DNA of 5,515 bases from Gemmatimonadaceae bacterium. Its GTDB lineage: Bacteria; Gemmatimonadota; Gemmatimonadetes; Gemmatimonadales; Gemmatimonadaceae. The position numbers and the translations under genes are program-made. Positions 1 to 5,515 of this stretch are shown in pieces. Numbering within the stretch: position 1 is the stretch's first letter; each line of letters opens with the position of its first letter. The DNA is taken from contig JANYKY010000439.1 of the NCBI GenBank assembly GCA_025357975.1, positions 1 to 5,515 on the forward strand, in the 5' to 3' direction. Below the pieces are notes generated by a model. It did not search any database, was not told the origin of the DNA, and was given only the letters and a program-made list of their open reading frames with translations.

Positions 1-1187
1 CACTTGGTTGCGGCGGACACAACTCCGTCTCACCACCGGTTCTTGCAGCCGCGACCAGTCCGACAACCGCAAGAGCGCGTCCTCAGGACGTCTTCATGAC
101 AAACGACCTCAATCGGAGACTCGATTCGATCATGATGTCCGCCATAAGCGGAGGTGCCGCGCCCGGAGGTGCACTGTCGGTCGGACGATACGGCCGAGTG
201 GTACATATGAAAGGCTACGGAAGACTCGATACCGCAATCGCTTCCGGTGCTGTCGATGATAACACTATCTACGACATGGCATCGCTCACAAAAGTCATTG
301 CCACGACCACCGCATCAATGATCCTCGAGGAGCAAAGCCTGCTCGACCTCGACCGAACGGTCGCGAGTTATCTGCCTGGATTCAACGCTCCCGATAAGTC
401 CGCCATCACGGTTCGAATGATCGTGACTCATCGCGGAGGGCTCGAAGCATTCGCGCCACTCTACAAGACGTTCAAGGGGCGCGACGAGTACCTCGCCCAG
501 ATCAACGCCCGCCCTCTCAACTCGGTTCCCGGAACGGAAACGGTCTACAGTGATTGGGACATGATTCTGCAGCAGCTCATCATCGAGCGAATTACTGGAG
601 AGGGCCTCGACCGCTACGTGGATGAGCACATCTTCAAGCCACTCGGCATGACCAGCACGATGTTCACGCCAGCCTCTTCCCTGCTCGGGCGAATTGCCCC
701 AACGGAGATCGACACCGCTCGCGGCGGCCTCGTTCACGGCAAGGTGCATGACGAGAACGCGTGGGCAATGGGCGGCGTTGCGGGTCACGCCGGACTTTTT
801 TCCACCGCACGCGATCTATCGATATTCGCACAGATGTTGCTCGACGGTGGCTCGTACAATGGAGTGCGAATTGTGAAACCCGAAACGCTTGCTCGTTGGA
901 CCGCTCCGCAATCTCGCGGGTCGAGTCGAGCCCTTGGCTGGGATACACCGTCCAAAGGCTCGAGCTCTGGTGACTATTTCTCGCCCCGGAGCTTTGGCCA
1001 CACTGGCTTTACCGGAACTTCCATCTGGATCGACCCGGAGCGTGGCGTCTACGTGATTCTGCTGACGAATCGAGTTGATCCGACCCGCGACAATAACAAG
1101 CATGTGCCGTTGCGGCGCGCTATTGCTGATGCCGTTCAGAAATCCATTACAGACGCACCCCTGGTGAACTGGGACGCCCAACGATGA
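1..1187 (+). CDS. Serine hydrolase of the beta-lactamase / DD-peptidase (class C, S12-like) family, 5' end probably outside the window
   Basis: A penicillin-binding-protein-fold hydrolase using an acyl-serine mechanism. Numbered from the ATG at 96, the SxxK motif is S63-L-T-K66 (nucleophile and general base). The second motif is Y151-S-D153, matching the family's YxN/YSx, and the KTG-equivalent is H302-T-G304. A family-typical glycine/alanine stretch lies at 226-240. The 363 residues from that ATG cover one complete domain, which begins almost at once (residues 6-30). The frame stays open upstream to the window edge, with a Leu-Gly-Cys-Gly-Gly motif at codons 3-17 and then an Ala/Pro/Thr-rich stretch. 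This suggests a lipoprotein signal with linker, or a C-terminal domain of a larger protein such as a GH3 glucosaminidase fusion. The alternative is a start at 96. It overlaps the next gene by 4 nt (ATGA), so the two are probably cotranscribed. The family is secure; the substrate (peptidoglycan peptide, ester or beta-lactam) cannot be read from the sequence. Confidence 0.88.
   Translation, partial: LGCGGHNSVSPPVLAAATSPTTARARPQDVFMTNDLNRRLDSIMMSAISGGAAPGGALSVGRYGRVVHMKGYGRLDTAIASGAVDDNTIYDMASLTKVIATTTASMILEEQSLLDLDRTVASYLPGFNAPDKSAITVRMIVTHRGGLEAFAPLYKTFKGRDEYLAQINARPLNSVPGTETVYSDWDMILQQLIIERITGEGLDRYVDEHIFKPLGMTSTMFTPASSLLGRIAPTEIDTARGGLVHGKVHDENAWAMGGVAGHAGLFSTARDLSIFAQMLLDGGSYNGVRIVKPETLARWTAPQSRGSSRALGWDTPSKGSSSGDYFSPRSFGHTGFTGTSIWIDPERGVYVILLTNRVDPTRDNNKHVPLRRAIADAVQKSITDAPLVNWDAQR
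85..88 (+). promoter_or_regulatory. Possible Shine-Dalgarno AGGA for the alternative start at 96
   Basis: AGGA sits 7 nt before the ATG at 96, which is good spacing. It is the only argument for starting the serine hydrolase there rather than upstream of the window. Against it, the upstream codons are free of stops and look like a lipoprotein N-terminus, and a start at 96 leaves no export signal. A four-base match can easily arise by chance. Confidence 0.22.
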
Positions 1188-3106
1188 TGACGCCCCGCGA
1201 GCGTGTGCCAGTCGTTATCGCTGAGTATGACGAGATCGCCTGGCTCGTCGCGAGAAGGATTGCCGAAATAATCGCCGAGCGCCGACGTGAAGGCCGGCAT
1301 CCGGTGCTCGGTCTGGCTACTGGGAGTACGCCGATCGGAGTGTATCGAGAGTTGATCCGCATGCATCGGGACGGGCACCTCGACTTCTCCGATGTGATCA
1401 CGTTCAACCTCGACGAGTATTATCCGATGCGGCCGGATAGCATTCATAGCTACAACCGCTACATGTGGGAAAATCTGTTCGACCACATCAACATCCAGCC
1501 CGAAAATGTTCACATCCCGCGGGGCGATGTTCCGCGAGACGAGTTGACTGCCGCAACGCAGGCTTACGAACAGGCGATCAAGGATGCGGGCGGTATCGAC
1601 CTCCAGATACTCGGAATCGGCAAGACGGGGCACATCGGGTTCAACGAACCGGGATCGGGAATCGAATCGCGGACGCGCGCGATAGCACTCGACACTGTAA
1701 CACGACGTGATGCCGCGGCGGATTTCTTCGGCGAAGACAATGTTCCTACGGAAGCGATCACGATGGGCGTGGCGACAATCATGGACGCTCGCGAGGTTGC
1801 GCTGATTGCGACCGGTGAACACAAGTCGGCGATCATTCGTCGCGCCGTCGAGGGCGAGCCAGTTCCCGATGTTGCGGCGACGTATCTGCAGTTACATCCG
1901 CACGCAGTCTTCTATGTGGATCCCGCTGCCGGGGCAGACCTCACGCGGGTTCGCACGCCGTGGATTGTCGGAGAAGTGGAGTGGACACGCGATCTTGAGA
2001 TTGCCGCGGTCATCTGGCTGAGTGGCGTAACCCACAAGTCCATCCTCAAGCTCGATAGCCTCGACTACCGCGAAAATAATCTCAGTTCACTGCTTGCCCG
2101 TTATCAGGAGGCGGGGCCGCTGAACGGCGAAGTGTTCAACGCGCTCATCTCGAAGATCCGGGGAAAAAGCAAACTGCCTTCGGGAAAGAATGTCATTGTA
2201 TTTTCTCCCCATCCGGACGATGACGTAATCTCGATGGGTGGAATGCTCAACAAGCTGCACCAGAACAACAATGACATTGTCGTCGCCTATCAGACATCGG
2301 GCAACATTGCGGTGTTCGATCACGAGGTTCGGAGATACGTCGATTTCCTGAGGCGGTTCGATCGCGATTTTGCGACGGCTGATGCTGCGACGAGGGAGCT
2401 GATCGACAATGTCGAGAAGTTTCTCTCCACGAAGATGCCTGGCCAGGTCGATATTCCTGAAGTCCAGACCATCAAGCGCGGCATTCGCGAAGCCGAGGCG
2501 GTTTCGGGAATCGAGACGTTCGGTATGAGCAGGGACCAGGCGCGTTTCCTCAATCTTCCATTTTATCAGACAGGAAAAACGCGCAAGGATCCGATCGGGC
2601 CGGAGGATGTCGCGATCACGCTCGCGCTGATCGAGGAACGCCGGCCGTCACACATCTTCGTCGCTGGCGACTTGAGTGACCCGCATGGGACGCATCGAAT
2701 GTGTCTCGACACCGTTCAGGGCGCGCTCGCGCGATACTCGGGCGAACAACCTGAGATGTGGTACTATCGCGGGGCGTGGCAGGAGTGGGATGTGAGAGAG
2801 GCGGACGTACTCGTACCGCTTTCAGAAGATGAGCTCCGCCGCAAAATTCAGGCGATCTTCAAACATCAGAGTCAGAAGGATCGGGCTCCCTTCCCCGGGC
2901 AGGATGATCGTGAATTCTGGCAGCGGGTCGAGGAGCGGAACAAGAATACCGCCGCTGTCGTCGACCGGCTGGGACTGCCCGAATACTTCGCGATGGAAGC
3001 TTATGTCGTCCGCAAGCACGGCGAGCGTGTTACTCCCGAGGCGGTTCCAACGAGTGCGCTCGGGCCGCCTGGAGCGGAGATTCCGTCGCGACCGCGGGCC
3101 AGCTGA
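1184..3106 (+). CDS. Fusion protein: glucosamine-6-phosphate deaminase-like (NagB) domain plus PIG-L/LmbE zinc deacetylase domain
   Basis: A predicted cytoplasmic protein of 640 residues. Residues about 8-270 are NagB-like: the phosphate-loop motif LGLATGSTP (42-50), FNLDEY (74-79, D77 matching E. coli D72) and GHIGFNEP (149-156, H150 and E155 matching H143 and E148), plus K214 matching K208. A helical linker (about 285-330) leads to a PIG-L domain. That domain has SPHPDDD (341-347: H343 and D346 as zinc ligands, D345 as base) and DPHGTH (499-504, H504 as third ligand). The tail (about 616-640) is Pro/Ala-rich and probably disordered. Bacteroidota carry similar NagB-PIG-L proteins. The expected chemistry is N-deacetylation of an amino sugar followed by deamination/isomerisation. 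However, E. coli D141 is replaced by T148 and phosphate-binding R172 apparently by D180, so plain NagB activity is doubtful. The start is ATG 1184, overlapping the upstream stop, with a weak GGGA at 1171-1174; ATG 1187 is an alternative. Confidence 0.9.
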   Translation: MMTPRERVPVVIAEYDEIAWLVARRIAEIIAERRREGRHPVLGLATGSTPIGVYRELIRMHRDGHLDFSDVITFNLDEYYPMRPDSIHSYNRYMWENLFDHINIQPENVHIPRGDVPRDELTAATQAYEQAIKDAGGIDLQILGIGKTGHIGFNEPGSGIESRTRAIALDTVTRRDAAADFFGEDNVPTEAITMGVATIMDAREVALIATGEHKSAIIRRAVEGEPVPDVAATYLQLHPHAVFYVDPAAGADLTRVRTPWIVGEVEWTRDLEIAAVIWLSGVTHKSILKLDSLDYRENNLSSLLARYQEAGPLNGEVFNALISKIRGKSKLPSGKNVIVFSPHPDDDVISMGGMLNKLHQNNNDIVVAYQTSGNIAVFDHEVRRYVDFLRRFDRDFATADAATRELIDNVEKFLSTKMPGQVDIPEVQTIKRGIREAEAVSGIETFGMSRDQARFLNLPFYQTGKTRKDPIGPEDVAITLALIEERRPSHIFVAGDLSDPHGTHRMCLDTVQGALARYSGEQPEMWYYRGAWQEWDVREADVLVPLSEDELRRKIQAIFKHQSQKDRAPFPGQDDREFWQRVEERNKNTAAVVDRLGLPEYFAMEAYVVRKHGERVTPEAVPTSALGPPGAEIPSRPRAS

Positions 3107-3120
3107 GGCTAACGACGAAG

Positions 3121-3337
3121 GACAACAGCAAAGCCGTTTAACGACGATGCACAGATGTACATGATGACTGCCGGAGAACTCGTAGCAATCGAGTAATCAC
3201 TGCCGATCGCCAGATCTAGTTTTGGCAGTTAACAACAAAAACGTAGAAGCAGACCGTCGGGATGTGATCGGGTCGCGAAAGCTAGCGCTCTCATCATTTA
3301 CATCTGTGCATCGTCGTTGAACGGGTTTGCCGTTCTC
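3121..3337. repeat. Long imperfect inverted repeat filling the gap between convergent genes
   Basis: The left arm 3121-3167 pairs with the right arm 3291-3337. The core 3140-3159 / 3299-3318 is a perfect 20-bp match. Over 3134-3167 only two of 34 positions are not Watson-Crick (3139, a G-T wobble, and 3160). Pairing weakens outward from 3133. The arms are separated by about 123 nt. The left arm begins 14 nt after the stop of the NagB-PIG-L gene and the right arm ends 18 nt before the stop of the phosphodiesterase gene, so both transcripts would run into it. No ORF, transposase or clear target-site duplication is visible. The 9-mer taacgacga of the left arm also occurs at 3110-3118. It could be a MITE-like element, a 3'-end-stabilising or bidirectional transcript-end structure, or a folded RNA. 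Confidence 0.85.
3178..3229. other. Two small hairpins inside the loop of the long inverted repeat
   Basis: Stem one is actcg/cgagt (3178-3182 with 3190-3194), 5 bp around a 7-nt loop. Stem two is actgcc/ggcagt (3199-3204 with 3224-3229), 6 bp around a 19-nt loop. Both are perfect but short. They matter mainly because they sit nested between the long arms, giving a multibranched fold. The rest of the loop (3230-3290) includes an A-rich run at 3231-3241 and shows no further clear structure. Short stems like these arise often by chance. Confidence 0.4.
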
Positions 3338-3355
3338 ATCACCTGCACGAAGCAA

Positions 3356-4138
3356 TCATGCCAAGAGAGCAGAACGCGCTTCGAGCATCAAACCCGGATC
3401 ATCACTGATGATTCCATTGACTCCGGAATTCCACAGCGACACTGCAACCGCGGGATCATTGATAGTCCAGACATGTATCCGAACATCGTGAGCGCGGGCG
3501 GGTTTCACAAAACCGCGTATCGGAAGTGGAAGGCGTTTATACGAAAGAGGGACGCATAGCGCGCGGTAGGTCATTCTCGAGACTGGCAGACCGACGGCTA
3601 CGTGAGCCATCAGGCGCGCCACATCGTTCCTGGACGCGCCGCACGCGATCTCGGATCCGACAAACCTCCGCAGTGTAAGTTCATCAAACGCATCTACCAG
3701 CGCACGGTTCTCGGCGTTTTTCGCTTCGAGAATTTGCCGGACAGCGCCAGCAGCAAGTGGATCCTTTATCTCGATAAGCAACGCAGTCGACGGAAAAGCA
3801 TCGACCACTTCCTCAAAGGTCGGAATGCGAATCCCCGTACCGCGGTATGGAAAAGTTCTTCCCCCATCCCGCGTGAACTTTGAGCCCGCATCAACACTTT
3901 TCAGGTCGACAAGATTTGTTCGTGCGATTTCACCTGTTCCGTCTGTCGTCCGCGCAAGTGTCGGATCGTGATGAACTACCGCGATTCCATCGGCCGACAA
4001 CCGGACGTCGAACTCGATCGCTTCAGCGCCAAGTGCAACAGCCTGAGTGAAAGACTCAATCGTGTTCTCGGGAGCGTGAGCGCGATTTCCGCGATGCCCG
4101 ACAACGGGACGTGATCCGGGGTCCAGCAGGATATTCAT
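3356..4138 (-). CDS. Glycerophosphodiester phosphodiesterase (GDPD family), cytoplasmic
   Basis: Hydrolyses glycerophosphodiesters, released by phospholipid turnover, to sn-glycerol-3-phosphate and an alcohol in a metal-dependent reaction on a TIM-barrel fold. The 260 residues show the family motifs in order: HRGN (15-18, H15 and R16), APENT (22-26, E24), IEFDVRLSADG (41-51, metal ligands E42 and D44), HHDPT (56-60, catalytic H57), TTDG (64-67), the IEIKDP strand (122-127, E123 and K125), HVWTIND (222-228) and the terminal GIISDDP (242-248). Length is normal for the bacterial single-domain family. There is no signal peptide or membrane segment. The ATG at 4138 sits just before the first strand; no convincing Shine-Dalgarno precedes it. 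It lies 73 nt after the receptor gene on the same strand, but a terminator falls between them, so it may have its own promoter. The family assignment is firm; the natural substrate and a GlpQ or UgpQ identity cannot be decided. Confidence 0.93.
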   Translation of the reverse strand: MNILLDPGSRPVVGHRGNRAHAPENTIESFTQAVALGAEAIEFDVRLSADGIAVVHHDPTLARTTDGTGEIARTNLVDLKSVDAGSKFTRDGGRTFPYRGTGIRIPTFEEVVDAFPSTALLIEIKDPLAAGAVRQILEAKNAENRALVDAFDELTLRRFVGSEIACGASRNDVARLMAHVAVGLPVSRMTYRALCVPLSYKRLPLPIRGFVKPARAHDVRIHVWTINDPAVAVSLWNSGVNGIISDDPGLMLEARSALLA

Positions 4139-4162
4139 GCGCGTAAATGTACCGGGAACGAA

Positions 4163-4196
4163 AACGGAGCGGCACGCCGAGGCGCACCGCTCCGTT
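4163..4196 (-). terminator. Rho-independent terminator after the TonB-dependent receptor gene
   Basis: A perfect 10-bp stem (aacggagcgg 4163-4172 with ccgctccgtt 4187-4196) encloses a 14-nt loop that can form 3 more inner pairs. Read on the - strand, the stem runs into TTTTCGTT, a moderate T-rich tail. On the + strand no T-run follows, so it works in the - direction. It starts 15 nt downstream of the receptor stop codon and ends 24 nt before the phosphodiesterase start, which argues for separate transcripts or read-through control. Confidence 0.75.
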
Positions 4197-4211
4197 CGAC
4201 TACAATCGCTG

Positions 4212-5515
4212 TTAGAAAGTGACCTGCACCCTGCTGATCAGAAGGCGACCAATGAGTCCGCCCTGCGCGAATTCCTGGTGACGCTTGTCCAGCAGGTTCG
4301 TGCCATTGATCGAGAAGAGCACGCCATTCAACACCGACGGCCGATAGGAAAATCCGGCATCGAGCAATGTGTACGCAGCTACTGTCCCCGTGATATACGA
4401 CAGCGCCTGAAATCCATCCACATGTCGCTCCCGTAGCTCCGCATTCCACGCGTGCGATTCATCGGCGTAGCGTAACGTGACCGTATGCTTGTTCGCCGGA
4501 GCGTTCAGAGAGATATCCTGAACTCCTCCAACTTCCGACCTTGGGAAAAGATCTTTGTTCACAAACGAATAGGTTCCGAGCACCGAGAATCCGCCATCGA
4601 GCAATAGCTCGGCGCCAAGATCGCTTCCCCACAAATCGAGGTTACCGAAGTTGCGGTAGGTGACGATGACGTCGGACCCGGACGACAGCGACTCGTTGAA
4701 ATTCACTACACCAAGCGGGACGCCGGTGGTCTTGCTGCCGGAAACGCCGCCGAGGCCACCAGCAATCGTTGGGGCAAGGACGCCAATCTGCGAGGCAGGA
4801 AGTCCGAGCGCCCCGAGCTTTCCGGCAATGAATCCGCCGAGCGTCGTTGCATCAAGGAATACGTTCGGAGTCTCGATGATCAGCGGACCCACAAAGTTCT
4901 TACGGTTTTCCTTCCACGCATCGAGCGAGATCTGAAGGCGGTTGGCGATAATGCCCTTGTAGCCAACCTCATAGTCGTTGTGAATCTCGGGCTTGAGCTG
5001 AGTCACGTCGCGAAGATCCGTCGGCAGAACGTCGACGAAGGTCCCGTTGCTCTGCAGTATCCGAAGCTTTGTGCCGACTTCGGCCGGAGTCGGTTGCTGC
5101 GCGGCGAGGTAGCCGACGATGGAGGCGGGAACGCCAGCGGCGATAAGACTCGAGCCTGCCGCCGCAAATGCCGCCTTGTAAAGAAGCGCTGCCTGTGCGG
5201 GCAGTTGCTGAACAGTCTGCGTGCCGGTAAATGCAGTCGGCACCTTCATGCAAAGTCCACCGCCAACTCCACCGGTACATGCGTGGCTGAATGTAAAACC
5301 AGTTGTTGGAACTCCGAGAGCTCTCACTCCAAACAGCTTGGTTCCTGACGCCGGAATGCGATTCGCTTCGAGATCCAGGAAAAGATTATTCGTGCTCGGA
5401 GTCGAGAAGGCACGGTTGTATGTGAGCCGGATGTTCTGGTTCTCGGTCGGCTTGAAAACGAACGCGAGTCGCGGCGAGAAGACCGGATCTTTCAGGCGAC
5501 TGTGCTTGTCGAGAC
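4212..5515 (-). CDS. TonB-dependent outer-membrane receptor, C-terminal beta-barrel part (5' end beyond the right edge)
   Basis: The - strand frame is open from the right edge to the TAA at 4212-4214, giving 433 residues. A GTG at 5327 is internal, not the start: the 62 codons before it read as barrel sequence, including SPRLAFVFKP and IRLTYNRAFSTPS (5400-5480). Downstream come the receptor-typical LKPEIHNDYEVGYKG (about 4953-4997), alternating beta-strands, and the closing NGTNLLDKRH...GGLIGR segment ending in Phe, the usual signal for outer-membrane barrel insertion. The plug domain and signal peptide lie outside the window. Large, probably extracellular loops hold two Cys (codons 5277-5279 and 5250-5252) that could form a disulphide, and two Ala/Gly-rich stretches sharing a motif. 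The protein would import a ligand across the outer membrane using TonB energy. The ligand (siderophore, sugar, peptide or other) cannot be told from this part. A terminator follows the stop. Confidence 0.93.
   Translation of the reverse strand, partial: LDKHSRLKDPVFSPRLAFVFKPTENQNIRLTYNRAFSTPSTNNLFLDLEANRIPASGTKLFGVRALGVPTTGFTFSHACTGGVGGGLCMKVPTAFTGTQTVQQLPAQAALLYKAAFAAAGSSLIAAGVPASIVGYLAAQQPTPAEVGTKLRILQSNGTFVDVLPTDLRDVTQLKPEIHNDYEVGYKGIIANRLQISLDAWKENRKNFVGPLIIETPNVFLDATTLGGFIAGKLGALGLPASQIGVLAPTIAGGLGGVSGSKTTGVPLGVVNFNESLSSGSDVIVTYRNFGNLDLWGSDLGAELLLDGGFSVLGTYSFVNKDLFPRSEVGGVQDISLNAPANKHTVTLRYADESHAWNAELRERHVDGFQALSYITGTVAAYTLLDAGFSYRPSVLNGVLFSINGTNLLDKRHQEFAQGGLIGRLLISRVQVTF
4770..4811 (-). 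repeat. Receptor loop motif, copy 2
   Basis: Encodes ALGLPASQIGVLAP within a second Gly/Ala-rich loop (about 4725-4845), matching copy 1 at 8 of the first 13 residues. Beta-strands lie between the copies, so the two loops are separate in the barrel but could face the same side. Confidence 0.45.
5100..5141 (-). repeat. Receptor loop motif, copy 1 (A-x-G-h-P-A-S-x-h-G-x-L-A type)
   Basis: This stretch encodes AAGVPASIVGYLAA inside an Ala-rich, helix-like loop of the receptor. It shares A, G, P, A, S, G, L and A at matching positions with ALGLPASQIGVLAP encoded at 4770-4811. The DNA of the two copies also keeps partial similarity. It may be an old internal duplication or convergent loop composition. 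Confidence 0.45.

Noticed and set aside
8..259. 83-residue + strand frame overlapping the hydrolase start
   Set aside because: Arg-rich, out of frame with the conserved hydrolase, and without recognisable motifs; a shadow frame.
315..788. 157-residue - strand frame opposite the serine hydrolase
   Set aside because: Antisense to the SxxK-to-YSD region of a conserved protein, with no motif of its own.
1136..1822. 228-residue - strand frame opposite the NagB domain
   Set aside because: It lies antisense to a well-conserved domain, and its composition (many Arg, His and Asp) is typical of an antisense shadow in GC-rich DNA.
3178..3229. tRNA-like gene suggested by the 5-bp stem with a 7-nt loop
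   Set aside because: There is no T-arm motif, no acceptor stem of the right spacing and no CCA end.
3136..3322. attC-like recombination site: GTTTAAC (3136-3142) fits RYYYAAC and GTTGAAC (3316-3322) fits GTTRRRY, about 30 nt after a stop codon
   Set aside because: The span of 187 nt exceeds the usual attC range of roughly 57-141 nt. The arms match by sequence over a long perfect stem, there is no second attC or integrase in the window, and the neighbouring genes look like an operon rather than a cassette. The 7-mers are degenerate enough to occur by chance.
3121..3337. Whole inverted repeat as an ordinary bidirectional rho-independent terminator
   Set aside because: The loop of about 123 nt is far too long, and neither arm is followed by a T-run. 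Some role in transcript ends remains possible.
4212..5327. Receptor gene starting at GTG 5327 as a complete 371-residue protein
   Set aside because: The frame remains open to the right edge and the upstream codons encode typical receptor barrel strands, so this is the 3' part of a longer gene.

Overview
The window looks like chromosomal DNA of a moderately GC-rich Gram-negative bacterium. The outer-membrane TonB-dependent receptor requires an outer membrane, and the frame at the left edge may be a lipoprotein. A NagB-like domain fused to a PIG-L/LmbE deacetylase is best known from Bacteroidota and related environmental phyla. Together with the GC content and the style of the receptor's C-terminus, this makes Gemmatimonadota my tentative guess. 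No phylogenetic marker is present, so the assignment is weak.

Layout. The left half (1-3106, + strand) is a two-gene operon: a serine beta-lactamase/DD-peptidase-like hydrolase, then a 640-residue fusion of a glucosamine-6-phosphate deaminase-like domain and a PIG-L amidohydrolase, joined by a 4-nt ATGA stop/start overlap. Next comes a 249-nt gap between convergent genes (3107-3355). It is almost filled by a long inverted repeat, about 47 nt per arm with a perfect 20-bp core, around a loop of about 123 nt that can fold further. On the - strand follow a cytoplasmic glycerophosphodiester phosphodiesterase (3356-4138), a rho-independent terminator (4163-4196), and the 3' end of a TonB-dependent receptor gene that runs off the right edge (4212-5515).

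How the genes may fit together. The hydrolase and the fusion protein suggest processing of amino sugars, perhaps from peptidoglycan or chitin-like material: the hydrolase outside the cytoplasm, deacetylation and deamination/isomerisation inside. The NagB half, however, differs from E. coli NagB at a catalytic Asp and at a phosphate-binding Arg, so its reaction may not be the textbook one. The phosphodiesterase and the receptor are separated by a terminator and need not belong to the same pathway.

The points most worth following up are the inverted-repeat element between the convergent genes and the altered active site of the NagB-PIG-L fusion. I saw no CRISPR array, tRNA, rRNA, transposase, integrase or recognisable defence gene.
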